A stretch of 64,000 nucleotides of DNA from the NCBI GenBank assembly GCA_020850535.1, contig JADZEM010000143.1, forward strand, positions 1 through 64,000, read 5' to 3'. The notes beneath the pieces are model-generated. The model did no database searches and had not been told where the DNA came from. It saw only the letters and a program-made list of their open reading frames with translations. Shown here piece by piece: positions 8,571-17,402 of the stretch. The translations under genes and the position numbers were made by a program. The stretch's first letter is position 1, and every line of letters starts with the position of its first letter. Source of the stretch: Chloroflexota bacterium. GTDB taxonomy: Bacteria > Chloroflexota > UBA6077 > JACCZL01.

Positions 8571-10039
8571 CGCTCGCGAGCCTCGTTCGGGGCCGGCTCG
8601 AACTGGTCCGGCGCGGGGGTGTAGGGGATCTTCACACCGGCCGCCAGCACGGCCTCCGGGCCGCCGTGTTCCGCGATCCGGGCCTGCTGGCTCGCCTTGG
8701 CGCGGGCGTCGGTGGCGTCTGGGTCACAGATGGCACGAAGCCTTGCCTCGCAGTCAGCACGCGTCTCCGCGAAGCTCGGGTCAGAGGCGAGGTCGTGCGT
8801 CTCGCAACGGTCCGCCTCCATGTCAAACAACTGCGGCGGCATGTCGATGTATCGGATGTATTTGTAGCGGCCGGACCGCAGCATGAAGGCCGCGCTCGGA
8901 GACAAAATCGCGTGGTACTCGCTGAAGCTGATCCGCTCGCAGTCGTCCTGCTGCGCCAGCCGGAAGATGGACTCGCCCGGCAGATCAGCGTCCTGCGGCG
9001 CGAGGTCCGCGCCCACCGCTTCCACGATGCCCGGGAAGCAGTCGACCAGGTTGACGTTTGTGTTCGAGACCTTGCCCTGCGGGATCTCCGGGCCGGCCAC
9101 GATCAACGGGATGCCGACCGATGCCTCGAGCATCGAGGACTTCCACCACATGCCGTGCTCGCCAAGCTGCTCGCCGTGGTCCGTAGTGTAGATGATGCGC
9201 GTGTTCCCAGCTTGCCCTGACGCTTCGAGGGCAGCCAGGATGCGCCCGATGTTGTGGTCCAGGAAGGTGACCATCCCGTAGTACGCCGCGATGGCTCTCC
9301 TGATCGAGGCTTCGTCCACCGGCTCGTCGAGCGCCTGGATCTGACGCTGCCACACTTGGAACGGGTGCTGCGACCATTCGGCCTGCTGCCAATGGACCGG
9401 CATCGGGACCGCATCCGGGGGGTAGAGGTCAAAGAATTCCCGCGGTGCTCGCAGCGGGAAGTGGGGGTAGGTCAACGAGATGAAGACCGCCCACGGCTTT
9501 TCCTGCTGGGCTCCCTCATGCGTCAGGAAGCGGATCCCTTCCTCGGTCGTCGCGCGGTCGTAGCGGGTGTACTCCACCTCGCCCGGACCAGCCTCGAAGA
9601 TCTGCTTACGGCTGTGCGGCCGGACCGGCATCTGGTCGCGCAGGCAGCCGTAGATGTCCCCGACGCCCTCCAGAACGTGCATCGGCAGCCGCTGATCGTC
9701 GAAGCCGCTCGGGTCGTCCGCCTTGCGGTAGTGCAGCTTCCCGATGGTGGTGACCTTGTGGCCCTGCTCGGAGAGGCGCTTCCCCCAGGAGTCGGCCTCG
9801 GTCCCGATATAGGGCGTGCCGTTGTCCCAGGACCCGATGGTGTGGGCATAACGGCCCGTCGCGAGCGCGGCCCGCGACGGCACACAGATCGGGGTGGGGC
9901 AGTAGGCGTTGCGGAAGCGCGTGCCGCGTGCAGCCAGGGCGTCCAGGTTCGGCGTCTTGACGACGGGGTTGCCGTAGCAGCCCAGGACGCGCGGGCTGTG
10001 CTGGTCCGAGTTGATGAACAGGACGTTCGTTGGCCGCAT
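8504..10039 (-). CDS. sulfatase (formylglycine type)
   Basis: The 511-residue product belongs to the alkaline-phosphatase-like sulfatase family. Visible elements are the N-terminal metal-site strand NVLFINSDQHSPRVLGCYG, the C-x-P-S-R motif (CVPSRAALATGR, Cys52) that is converted to formylglycine, IGKLHY, and TTDHGEQLGEHG with the Asp/His metal ligands. There is no signal peptide, so it is probably cytoplasmic and acts on an imported sulfate ester; choline-sulfatase-like substrates are possible but unproven. It starts four bases after the ROK regulator gene, so the two are co-transcribed. The last ~20 residues (PRAAGPVCSASPTPPPG) are read antisense through a transposase remnant, so the natural C-terminus has probably been replaced. 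Confidence 0.9.
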   Translation of the reverse strand: MRPTNVLFINSDQHSPRVLGCYGNPVVKTPNLDALAARGTRFRNAYCPTPICVPSRAALATGRYAHTIGSWDNGTPYIGTEADSWGKRLSEQGHKVTTIGKLHYRKADDPSGFDDQRLPMHVLEGVGDIYGCLRDQMPVRPHSRKQIFEAGPGEVEYTRYDRATTEEGIRFLTHEGAQQEKPWAVFISLTYPHFPLRAPREFFDLYPPDAVPMPVHWQQAEWSQHPFQVWQRQIQALDEPVDEASIRRAIAAYYGMVTFLDHNIGRILAALEASGQAGNTRIIYTTDHGEQLGEHGMWWKSSMLEASVGIPLIVAGPEIPQGKVSNTNVNLVDCFPGIVEAVGADLAPQDADLPGESIFRLAQQDDCERISFSEYHAILSPSAAFMLRSGRYKYIRYIDMPPQLFDMEADRCETHDLASDPSFAETRADCEARLRAICDPDATDARAKASQQARIAEHGGPEAVLAAGVKIPYTPAPDQFEPAPNEARERAKATPRAAGPVCSASPTPPPG

Positions 10040-10043
10040 CGAG

Positions 10044-11357
10044 TCACACCGCCTTTTGCCGAAGCTGAGGGCCGTCCCCGGTGACGGACGCCGCGTCCGA
10101 CGACTGCCCGCGCGCGGGCAGCTGCAGCGACGGCGCGTAGAACAGGTCGTGCAGGGCCAGCGCCAGCCCGCCGAACAGCCGCAGGTCCGCGTCGAATGCT
10201 GAGGGCAGCACCCGGGTGACGCTCTCGGCCGAGCGATAGGCGCGCGCGGCCACGATCTCGCGGACCGTGTCCACGAACGTCGGGCACGCGACCATCACCT
10301 CCCCGCCGAGCAGCACCAGGTCGGCGTCCAGCACGCTCATGACGTTCGCGATGCCCTCGCCGAGCCAGCGCGCCGCCTCCTGGACGATCTGGACGGCCGC
10401 GGGATCGCCGTCCGCCGCGGCGGCGTACAGTCGCTGGCGCGGGAGCAACTCGGACTCGGCTGCCATCGCGCGCGCCAGCGCCGAGTCGGGCGCCTGCCAG
10501 GCCACCTCCCAGGCACGCTCGTCCAGAGCCGTCTCGCTTGCGACCGCGTCGAGGCAGCCCTGGCGGCCACACCGACAGCGCCGGTCCACCCCGGCGATGG
10601 TCAGGTGGCCGATCGAGCCGCCATCGCCGTGGGCGCCCCGGTACAACTGTTGATCCGAGACGATCCCGGCCACGATGGTGCTGCCGACGTGGACCAACAT
10701 GAAGTTGGGCACGCCCTGGCCGATCCCGAACATCATCTCGGCGAGCGCCATCCCGCGACGGCCGCTGTCTACCACCGTAGGCAGTCCGATCGCATCCTGG
10801 AGCAGCGACCGCAGCGGGACGTCCCGCCAGCCGATCTCCGGCGACGAGCTCAGCGTCCCCTGGCCGACGTCGACTGGGCCGACGATCCCGATGCCCAGGC
10901 CCAGGATGCGCTCCGGGCCGACCCCGGCCCGCTCCAGCAGGCCGGGGACCTCGGCGGCAATCCGTCGGACGACCGAGTTCGGGCCTTGCTCGGCCTGGGT
11001 CGAGAAGCGCGCACTGCTGACCAGGCCGCCCCGCAGGTCGCCGACGCCCAGAACGGTCCGCTGCAGGCCGATGTGGCCGCCGACCACCACCCTGCCGCGC
11101 GGCTCCAGGTCGATCAGCACCTCGCGCCGGCCGACGCGGGCCGGCCCGGCGCCCGGCTCGGCCACCCCCAGCTCGTGAATCAGCCCGGCCGCGATGAGCT
11201 CGCCCACGATCTGGGTGATGGTGGAGGCGGTCAGGCCGGTCTTGCGGCAGAGGGCCCGCCGCGAGAGCGGCCCGGCGCTCAAGACGCCGCGCAGCACCGC
11301 CGTCCGGTTCTGGCGCTTCAGGAGGGGCGCGTTGCTGCCGACAGCCGTGAAGCTCAC
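10044..11357 (-). CDS. ROK-family transcriptional regulator
   Basis: The 437-residue product has an N-terminal winged helix-turn-helix (about residues 15-65, with LSRRALCRKTGLTASTITQI) and a ROK domain. The zinc motif C-x-C-G-x-x-G-C is present as CRCGRQGCLDA, preceded by GDGGSIGHLTI. ROK repressors (NagC/XylR type) bind sugars or derivatives. The GTG at 11357 is preferred because GAGG lies seven bases upstream; a much longer in-frame reading crosses the opposing transporter gene and is rejected. It is the first gene of a regulator-sulfatase operon, divergent from an ABC transporter, which is the expected arrangement if it controls both. Confidence 0.9.
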   Translation of the reverse strand: MSFTAVGSNAPLLKRQNRTAVLRGVLSAGPLSRRALCRKTGLTASTITQIVGELIAAGLIHELGVAEPGAGPARVGRREVLIDLEPRGRVVVGGHIGLQRTVLGVGDLRGGLVSSARFSTQAEQGPNSVVRRIAAEVPGLLERAGVGPERILGLGIGIVGPVDVGQGTLSSSPEIGWRDVPLRSLLQDAIGLPTVVDSGRRGMALAEMMFGIGQGVPNFMLVHVGSTIVAGIVSDQQLYRGAHGDGGSIGHLTIAGVDRRCRCGRQGCLDAVASETALDERAWEVAWQAPDSALARAMAAESELLPRQRLYAAAADGDPAAVQIVQEAARWLGEGIANVMSVLDADLVLLGGEVMVACPTFVDTVREIVAARAYRSAESVTRVLPSAFDADLRLFGGLALALHDLFYAPSLQLPARGQSSDAASVTGDGPQLRQKAV

Positions 11358-11471
11358 GCAGTTCCTCGTTGATTCATGAAATGAACGAATGACGTTGTGA
11401 AGTCGAAACTGCGTGAAGCCTAAACGGACGTCCCGCCGGCAGTCAAGCATGTCGCGGTCCCGCCGTTCCCA

Positions 11472-11498
11472 CGTCAGGAGCGAGTGTCGCTCCTGACG
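11472..11498. promoter_or_regulatory. perfect 12-bp inverted repeat in the divergent region
   Basis: CGTCAGGAGCGA-GTG-TCGCTCCTGACG is a perfect palindrome with a three-base loop, lying between the ROK gene and the transporter genes and 12 bp before a -35 box. It has no T-run, so it is more likely a protein-binding site or a transcript hairpin than a terminator. Confidence 0.6.
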
Positions 11499-11510
11499 GC
11501 TCAGATGCAG

Positions 11511-11539
11511 TTGACGGTTCGGCGACCCGCCACTATACT
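11511..11539 (+). promoter_or_regulatory. sigma-70-type promoter for the ABC transporter genes
   Basis: TTGACG (11511-11516) and TATACT (11534-11539) are separated by exactly 17 bp. The predicted start near 11546 gives a leader of about 150 bases before the first permease gene. Confidence 0.7.
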
Positions 11540-11555
11540 GATCCGGGCCGCGCAT

Positions 11556-11578
11556 TGATTCGGTGATCGCATGAATCA
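11556..11578. promoter_or_regulatory. candidate ROK operator, TGATTC-N11-GAATCA
   Basis: The inverted repeat lies about 10 bp after the predicted transcription start, where a repressor would block initiation. A TTGATTC half-site also occurs at 11369-11375, just upstream of the ROK start codon, suggesting autoregulation. Assignment to the ROK protein is inferred from position and symmetry. Confidence 0.5.
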
Positions 11579-11697
11579 TACGGTGACCGTCAGGCAAACA
11601 GGCGACCGCGTCGGTGCGGGCGGGTTGGTTGAGGCGGGCCGGCTGGCGAAGAACCGAGCCCGCGCGAGACCGGATGATCGACAGGTGAGCGCGTACG

Positions 11698-12642
11698 ATG
11701 CTGGCATTCACCCTCAGGCGGCTGGCGCAGGCCATTCCGGTCGTCTTCCTCTCAACGGTCGCGGTCTTCTTGCTGCTGCACCTCGTTCCTGGCGATCCCG
11801 CGCTCGCGATCGCAGGCTCGGATGCACGTGAGGATACCCTGGCGGCGATCCGCCACGACATGGGGCTGGACCAGCCGCTCCCCGTCCAGTACCTCCGTTG
11901 GATCGGCCGGGTGGTGCAGGGCGACCTGGGCCGGTCGTACACGACGAGGCTGTCCGTGGCCGAGCAGATCTCGCTGCGCATCCCGGCCACGCTGGAGCTC
12001 TCGCTGGCAGGCCTCGCCATCGCCCTGCTGATCTCCATCCCCACCGGCGTGCTCGCGGCGATCAAGGAGCGGAGCGTGGCCGACTGGGTCGTCTCCTCGT
12101 TCAACGCCTGCGCCATCGCCATTCCGAACTTCTGGTTCGGCATCTTGATGATCCTGCTGTTCGCGCTGGCGCTCGGCTGGCTGCCGGCGAGCGGGCGGGG
12201 GGACTATGTTCGCGAGCCGCTGAAGGCGTGGACGTACCTGCTGCTGCCGGCCCTCACCCTGGCCCTGAATCAGGCAGCCGTCCTCTCCCGCTTCGTGAAG
12301 TCGTCGGTGCTGGAAGTCCTCCACGACGACTATGTCCGCACCGCCCGCGCGAAGGGCCTGCGCGAGCGGCTGGTCATCCAGCGACACGTGCTCGCAAATG
12401 CGCTTGTCCCGGTGGCAACGGTCCTCGGCATCCAGTTCGGGCGACTGCTCGGCGGGGCCATCGTGGTGGAATCCGTCTTCGCCTGGCCGGGCGTCGGCCG
12501 GCTGATCCTCCAGAGCATCGGCAGCCGGGACTACTCCACGGTGCAAGGTGTGCTGCTGCTCCTGGTGCTGGTGTTCGTCATCGTAAACCTGCTGACGGAC
12601 CTCACGTACGGGCTCCTCGATCCCCGGATCAGGCTCTCATGA
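11698..12642 (+). CDS. ABC transporter permease, Opp/Dpp (DppB) type
   Basis: This 314-residue inner-membrane protein has six predicted helices, beginning with LRRLAQAIPVVFLSTVAVFL. Family signatures are HLVPGDPA, GLDQPLPVQYLRWI, the EAA-like cytoplasmic loop DYVRTARAKGLRERLVI (contact site for the ATPase), and the C-terminal VFAWPGVGRL, IGSRDYSTVQG and DPRIRLS. With the next two genes it forms an importer for peptides, nickel or oligosaccharides. No OppD/OppF ATPase genes are present nearby, so they must be supplied from elsewhere. The gene overlaps or abuts the next permease. Confidence 0.95.
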   Translation: MLAFTLRRLAQAIPVVFLSTVAVFLLLHLVPGDPALAIAGSDAREDTLAAIRHDMGLDQPLPVQYLRWIGRVVQGDLGRSYTTRLSVAEQISLRIPATLELSLAGLAIALLISIPTGVLAAIKERSVADWVVSSFNACAIAIPNFWFGILMILLFALALGWLPASGRGDYVREPLKAWTYLLLPALTLALNQAAVLSRFVKSSVLEVLHDDYVRTARAKGLRERLVIQRHVLANALVPVATVLGIQFGRLLGGAIVVESVFAWPGVGRLILQSIGSRDYSTVQGVLLLLVLVFVIVNLLTDLTYGLLDPRIRLS

Positions 12643-12656
12643 GGGGTGGGGAACTG

Positions 12657-13589
12657 ATGCGCGAGCCGACAGCCTCGACGTCCGCCACACTCCCATCGGC
12701 CGGCGCGGCCTCGGCAAGCCGCCCGGCGGCTCGATCGTCGCGCGGTCCAATCACCCAGGCGTTGCTGCGGACGCTGCGCAATCGGATGGGAGCATTCGGG
12801 ATGGGGATCCTGCTGCTGCTCGTCGTGATGGCGGCCGGCGCACCGCTGCTCTCGCCGTACCACCCGAACTCGCAGCACGACGGCGACGAGCTGGTCGGGC
12901 CGGGCCAGCGGGGCTACGTGCTCGGGACGGATGAGCTCGGCCGCGACATCCTGAGCCGGGTGATCTGGGGCGCGAGGGTGTCGCTGTTGGTCGGGCTGAT
13001 CGCGGTCGCCATCGGGGCCGGCATCGGGGTCCCGACGGGCCTCGCGGCCGGGTATTTCGGCGGCTGGCTGGACAGCGTCGTCATGCGGCTCTGGGATGCG
13101 TTGCTGGCGTTCCCCGGCATCCTGACCGGCATCGCGGTGGTGACGGTTCTCGGACCGGGCGCGCTCAACGTGGCGATCGCGCTCGCCATCGTCAACATCC
13201 CGGAGTTCTCACGACTGACCCGCGCGTGCGTCCTGCGGGAGCGGGAGCGAGATTACATCCTGGCGGCGCGGTGCCTCGGTGGCAGCGACCGGCGGCTGAT
13301 AGCGCTCCATCTCGTGCCGAACTGCCTGCCGCCGCTGCTGGTCCAGTTGAGCCTCTCGATGGGCTTCGCGGTGCTTCTGGAGGCGTCGCTCTCATTCCTG
13401 GGGCTGGGGACCCAGGCTCCCGACCCTTCCTGGGGCAGCATGCTCAACGACAGCCGGACCTTCCTCCGGCAGGCCCCGTGGTACGGGGTCTTCCCGGGCG
13501 TGGCGCTCGCCATCCTCCTGATCGGGCTCAACTACCTTTCGGACGCGCTCCGGCTGGCGCTGGACCCGCGCCGGATCAACACCACCTAG
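12657..13589 (+). CDS. ABC transporter permease, Opp/Dpp (DppC) type
   Basis: The 310-residue partner of the preceding permease has an N-terminal ~45-residue Ser/Ala-rich cytoplasmic stretch, then NRMGAFGMGILLLLVVMAAGAP. The diagnostic LGTDELGRDILSRVIWGARVS follows, then the EAA-like loop RDYILAARCLGGSDRRLIALH and LEASLSFLGLG, PDPSWGSML. The ATG at 12657 has GAGGGGTGGGG just upstream; an ATG at 12639 overlapping the previous stop codon (ATGA) is an alternative start. It is translationally coupled to the preceding gene. Confidence 0.94.
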   Translation: MREPTASTSATLPSAGAASASRPAARSSRGPITQALLRTLRNRMGAFGMGILLLLVVMAAGAPLLSPYHPNSQHDGDELVGPGQRGYVLGTDELGRDILSRVIWGARVSLLVGLIAVAIGAGIGVPTGLAAGYFGGWLDSVVMRLWDALLAFPGILTGIAVVTVLGPGALNVAIALAIVNIPEFSRLTRACVLRERERDYILAARCLGGSDRRLIALHLVPNCLPPLLVQLSLSMGFAVLLEASLSFLGLGTQAPDPSWGSMLNDSRTFLRQAPWYGVFPGVALAILLIGLNYLSDALRLALDPRRINTT

Positions 13590-13898
13590 TGGGTCACGCT
13601 GTATTCGATTGAACCCACCCCCCGATCCCCTCCCTCATCAACTCTGGAGCCTCTCGGCTTGCGCCGCCTCTCCGGGTCACGCGGGAGAGGGGGAGCCGGA
13701 TCAGCAAAGCCGACCATCCTCAAGCAATTCGGGCGTGGCCCGCTGGCATCACCATCTGACCGTCACATCTGACCAAGATACCTGAAGGGGCATTCACGCA
13801 CGGTTGGCGGCTGGACCGCCGAATGTAGCCGACACGCAGCAGCACGCGGCAACGCGGCCGCACCCGGAGAGTCGCTCTCCGGAGGACGGAGGGGTCTC
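13590..13898. other. intergenic spacer with CCC/GGG-rich repeat-like sequence
   Basis: After the permease stop, 13610-13690 is a pyrimidine-then-purine-rich stretch (cccaccccccgatcccctcc ... gggagagggggagcc) that could fold, of the same type as the kdpB insertion. No gene was seen. A GGAGGACGGAGGGG purine-rich sequence immediately precedes the next start codon. Confidence 0.5.
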
Positions 13899-15629
13899 AT
13901 GGGATCGTTCGGGCGCCGGCCCATCTCACGTCGAATGGTGATCCAGGCTGCCCTTGGCGGGGTGGCGACATCGCTGTTGGCCGCCTGTTCGCCGGGCGCC
14001 CCGCCGCCGCCATCCAAGCCGGCGGAGTCCAAGCCGGCGGAGTCCAAGCCGGCGGAGGCTGCCAAGCCGGCTCAGCAGGCACCGGCCGCGACCCAGCCCG
14101 TCGCCGCCGCCGCCAAGCCCGGCGAGGCCAGCGCGCCCAAGCCGACAGAGGCCGCCAAGCCAGCAGCGGACGCCAAGCCGGCCGGCCAGCCCAAGAAGGG
14201 CGGCAAGCTGGTCATGGCGCAGGTGGGCGATAACAGCAACCTCGAGCCGTTCGTCCAGCAGCCGACCGCCACCATCTACCTGACTAACCTGTTCAGCACG
14301 CCGGTCCGCTATGACACCGAGATCAAGGCGAACCCGCAGCTTGCCGAGTCCTGGCAGGTGGCCCAGGACGGCAGGAGCATCACCCTCAAGGTCCGCCCCG
14401 GCGTCAAGTTCAGCAACGGCAAGGAAGTCACCTCTGAAGATTTCAACTTCTCGGTGGAGCGGGCCAAGGACCCGAAGGTCGGCTCGCTGTTCCGGCCGCA
14501 GGCGATGCTGGTCACCAAGACCGAGGCGCCCGACAAGTCCACCGCTATCTGGCGGTTCGACGCGCCGTTTCCGGCCATCGTGGACCTGCTGGCCCGCCAG
14601 TTCATCGTTTCCAAGGAGACGATCGATCTGGACAATTGGAAGCAGCGGCTGATCGGGACCGGCCCGTTCACCTGGGAGGAGTGGCAGCCGGGCGAGCGGG
14701 CGCTCTGGAAGCGGAACGCCAACTACTACGAGACGGACCTGCCGTACCTGGACGAGGTCGAAGTCCGGAGCTTCGGGGACGCCAACACGATGGCCGCGAA
14801 TCTCGAATCGGGCCAGGTTGACGTGATCGCGCGGCTCCCGATGACCGAGGTCGCTCGCCTGAAGTCGAACAGCAACCTCAAGGTGTTTCAGGCGCCGGTC
14901 CGCCTCTTCTACGACGTGCTCCTCCAGTCCATCTCGGCGCCGTTCGAGAACAAGCTGCTGCGGCAGGCGATCAACTGGGGCATCGACCGCGAGCGCTTCG
15001 TCAGGACCACGCTGGTGGGGCTGGCATCGGCCACCTCACAGCCGTTGCCGTCCCACTCCTGGGCGTGGTTCCCAGAATTGGACAAGACCTACTCCTTCAA
15101 CCTGGACAAGGCCAAGGAGCTGATGACGCAGGCCGGCTACCCGAATGGCCTGGAGGTCCAGTGCCTGACCTGCACGGCCCGCCAGAAGGAGCTCACGGCG
15201 CTGGCTCAGATCATGGCCGCTGACCTTGAGAAGATCGGCATCAAGCTGAAGATCGAGGACGTCGAGCCGGCCGTCTACGACAAGCGGCACCTGGCCGGCG
15301 AGTTCCAGATGGCGATCCACAACTACGGGCGGGCCAACCTCGATCCGAGCACGCTGTTCCGAGGGGCCGCCGCCTGGCACGCCGGTACCGGCATGACCAA
15401 GTTCGACGCGCCCGAGTATCGCAAGCTGATGGAAGACGCCGAGGCCAGCTACGACCAGAACGAGCGCAAGCCGAAGTACAAGGCGATGATCCAGTACATC
15501 CAGGATCAGTCGTTCGTGATCCCGGTCTCGCCCAATCCCGAGTTCTACATCATGCGCTCGCGGGTCCAGGGGTTCACCACGGACGGCGAGTCGAACGTCT
15601 CGCTGCGGCAGGTCTGGGTCGATGGGTAG
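13899..15629 (+). CDS. ABC transporter substrate-binding lipoprotein (SBP family 5)
   Basis: The 576-residue product has an RR-containing signal (SRRMVIQAALGGVATSLLAA) ending in a lipobox with Cys30, suggesting Tat or Sec export and lipid anchoring. Residues ~32-97 are an Ala/Pro/Lys-rich tether with three SKPAE repeats (15-bp DNA units). The binding domain starts at about residue 98 (KKGGKLVMAQVGD) and has family-5 landmarks: PQLAESWQVAQDGRSITLKV, VKFSNGKEVTSEDF, GTGPFTWEEW and LLRQAINWGIDRERF. It delivers its ligand to the two upstream permeases. Ligand identity is not readable; the sulfatase next door suggests a sulfated compound, as a guess. Confidence 0.95.
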   Translation: MGSFGRRPISRRMVIQAALGGVATSLLAACSPGAPPPPSKPAESKPAESKPAEAAKPAQQAPAATQPVAAAAKPGEASAPKPTEAAKPAADAKPAGQPKKGGKLVMAQVGDNSNLEPFVQQPTATIYLTNLFSTPVRYDTEIKANPQLAESWQVAQDGRSITLKVRPGVKFSNGKEVTSEDFNFSVERAKDPKVGSLFRPQAMLVTKTEAPDKSTAIWRFDAPFPAIVDLLARQFIVSKETIDLDNWKQRLIGTGPFTWEEWQPGERALWKRNANYYETDLPYLDEVEVRSFGDANTMAANLESGQVDVIARLPMTEVARLKSNSNLKVFQAPVRLFYDVLLQSISAPFENKLLRQAINWGIDRERFVRTTLVGLASATSQPLPSHSWAWFPELDKTYSFNLDKAKELMTQAGYPNGLEVQCLTCTARQKELTALAQIMAADLEKIGIKLKIEDVEPAVYDKRHLAGEFQMAIHNYGRANLDPSTLFRGAAAWHAGTGMTKFDAPEYRKLMEDAEASYDQNERKPKYKAMIQYIQDQSFVIPVSPNPEFYIMRSRVQGFTTDGESNVSLRQVWVDG

Positions 15630-15726
15630 AACGTGAGCTCGCCGGGCGCCCGCACCGCCATCGTCTTTGACCGGGTGCCTGGCACGGCACCGTCAGCACC
15701 GCGCATCCCACGGTAACGGAGTACCT

Positions 15727-16638
15727 ATGACAGCGGCAAAGCGAACTATCGGCTATATCGGGCTGGGCATGATGGGCGGCGGCATGGCGAGCCATCTCGC
15801 GAAGTCGGGCTACCCGATCACCGTCTTCGACCTGAACGACACGGCGGTCGAGGCCGTCATGGAGTTTGGCGCCGAGCGGGGCGCATCGCCGGCCGACGTG
15901 GCCGCCCGCTCCGAGATCGTGGTGAGCAGCCTGCCAAACCCGGCCATCGTGGAGGCCGTGGCTCTCGGCGAGGATGGCATCATCCACGGCGCGAAGGCCG
16001 GCGCCGTCTACATCGACATGAGCAGCATCGAGCCGCACACGACCCGCCGCGTGGGCGAGGCGCTCAAGGCGCGCGGCGTGGACATGCTGGACGTGCCGGT
16101 CGGGAAGGGGCCGCCGTCCGCCGCGAAGGGCGACCTGACGCTGATGGTGGGCGGCGACCCGGCCGTGGTGGAGCGGGTCGCGGACGTGCTGGACACGCTC
16201 GGCTCGAAGCGGTTCTACTGCGGACCGCTCGGCGCCGGCGTCACCACCAAGCTGGTCAACAATCTCGTCTCGACGGCGATCTGCGCCCTGACCGGCGAGG
16301 GGATGGCGATCGGGGCGGCGGCCGGGCTCGATCCCGAGGTGCTCGTCGCCGTGATGGCGAACACGGCCGCGAACAGCAATCATCTCGGGAACGCGATCAC
16401 CCACCGGGTGTTGACCGGCGACTTCTCGCCCACCTTCAAGCTTTCGCTGGCGCACAAGGATCTCGGGTTGGCGACGGCGCTGGCGGCCTCGCTCCGGGTG
16501 CCCAGCCTGATGGGCGCGGCGGCGTATCAGCTTCACGCGCTCGCGCTGGGAGCCGGCCTCGGCGACGAGGACCAGAGCGCCACTATCAAAGTGCTGGAGG
16601 CCTGCACCGGCACGCCGGCCCGGAAAGCGAAGGGGTAG
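15727..16638 (+). CDS. NAD(P)-dependent beta-hydroxyacid dehydrogenase (HIBADH family)
   Basis: The 303-residue product starts with the dinucleotide fold GYIGLGMMGGGMASHLAKSG. Substrate-binding residues lie in DVPVGKGPPSAAKGDLTLMV (usually D-APVSGG-A in the family, so this site is modified), and the catalytic Lys lies in GAGVTTKLVNNL. The family includes 3-hydroxyisobutyrate and tartronate semialdehyde reductases; the exact substrate is unknown. ACGGAG lies eight bases upstream of the ATG at 15727. It follows the transporter genes and may catabolise the imported compound. Confidence 0.9.
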   Translation: MTAAKRTIGYIGLGMMGGGMASHLAKSGYPITVFDLNDTAVEAVMEFGAERGASPADVAARSEIVVSSLPNPAIVEAVALGEDGIIHGAKAGAVYIDMSSIEPHTTRRVGEALKARGVDMLDVPVGKGPPSAAKGDLTLMVGGDPAVVERVADVLDTLGSKRFYCGPLGAGVTTKLVNNLVSTAICALTGEGMAIGAAAGLDPEVLVAVMANTAANSNHLGNAITHRVLTGDFSPTFKLSLAHKDLGLATALAASLRVPSLMGAAAYQLHALALGAGLGDEDQSATIKVLEACTGTPARKAKG

Positions 16639-17090
16639 GGATCGCCGCGTCGCTCTTGGGGCTGGAGGTGCTGGGGGCTGACGGCGGCGCCGTCGATTCC
16701 CGCTCGACGAGCCGCATCGGCAGGACGATCTCCTGGCCGCGCTGCTCCGTGGCGCCATCAAGCAGCGAGAACAGCAGATCGATGGCGATGCGCCCCTGCT
16801 CGCGGGCCGGGATCTCGACCTGTGTCATCCACGGTGCGCTGGCGTCCAGGTACTCGCCGGCGCCAGTCCCGATCAGCCCGAAGCGCCGGCGCTCGGCGTC
16901 GGGCAGCCGGTTCACCACCGAGAGCATGCCCAGCGTGTGCAGCCAGGACGACGCGAACACGGCCGTTGGCGGTGCCAGCGAGCTGGAGCTTACCCACCAG
17001 CCCGCAGTCGCACCCGACATCGGCGAGTCGGCGGGTCACGAGCCGCTCGGTGTCTGGGCAGGTCGTGTCGCCGTTGCAGCGGGCGCGGGC
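16586..17090 (-). pseudogene. LacI-type regulator remnant, frameshifted and truncated
   Basis: On the minus strand one frame reads TERLVTRRLADVGCDCGLVG, then the likeness moves to another frame: PPTAVFASSWLHTLGML, FGLIGTGAGEYLDASAPWM and TQVEIPAREQGRIAIDLLFS, ending RLVERESTAPPS. This is the effector domain of LacI/GalR regulators, whose last strand is typically R-STAPP. The DNA-binding domain and most of the N-terminal subdomain are absent. The final codons overlap the end of the dehydrogenase gene by 53 bp. It was probably the regulator of the adjacent genes. Confidence 0.6.
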
Positions 17091-17092
17091 TG

Positions 17093-17269
17093 CTACCGCC
17101 CTCGGCGCTTGCGGTTGTGATCCGCCATCGTCTTCGCCAGCGTGGCCTGCCAGAGCCGTGCCCGGAAGACCTCTTCCTGCACGATGTTCTCCTGCGGCAT
17201 GCGGTGCTGCTCCGTGGCCGTCTGGGCACGGTAGAGCGCTGCAACTCGGGCGATCGGCGTCGTACTCAT
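17093..17269 (-). CDS. small hypothetical protein, 58 residues
   Basis: Starts MSTTPIARVAALYRAQTATE and ends in a basic tail (HNRKRRGR). It is predicted helical with many Gln, Arg and Glu, and has no recognised family. AGGTGAG lies directly in front of the ATG, closer than usual. It borders the LacI-type remnant. It could be a chance reading frame. Confidence 0.35.
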   Translation of the reverse strand: MSTTPIARVAALYRAQTATEQHRMPQENIVQEEVFRARLWQATLAKTMADHNRKRRGR

Positions 17270-17402
17270 CTCACCTACATCATCGACGCCCACAGCAGCG
17301 CGCTGAAGGTTTCCCGTTTTCGAGATTCCGGACGGGACAGGACCGGACCACACCGACGTGGGCCGGGCAGACCTCGCGTCAGCCCTGCTTCAGCGCCCCG
17401 CG

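Noticed and set aside
11358-12143. 699-residue version of the ROK protein
   Set aside because: The extension is antisense to a clear permease gene and has no ribosome site.
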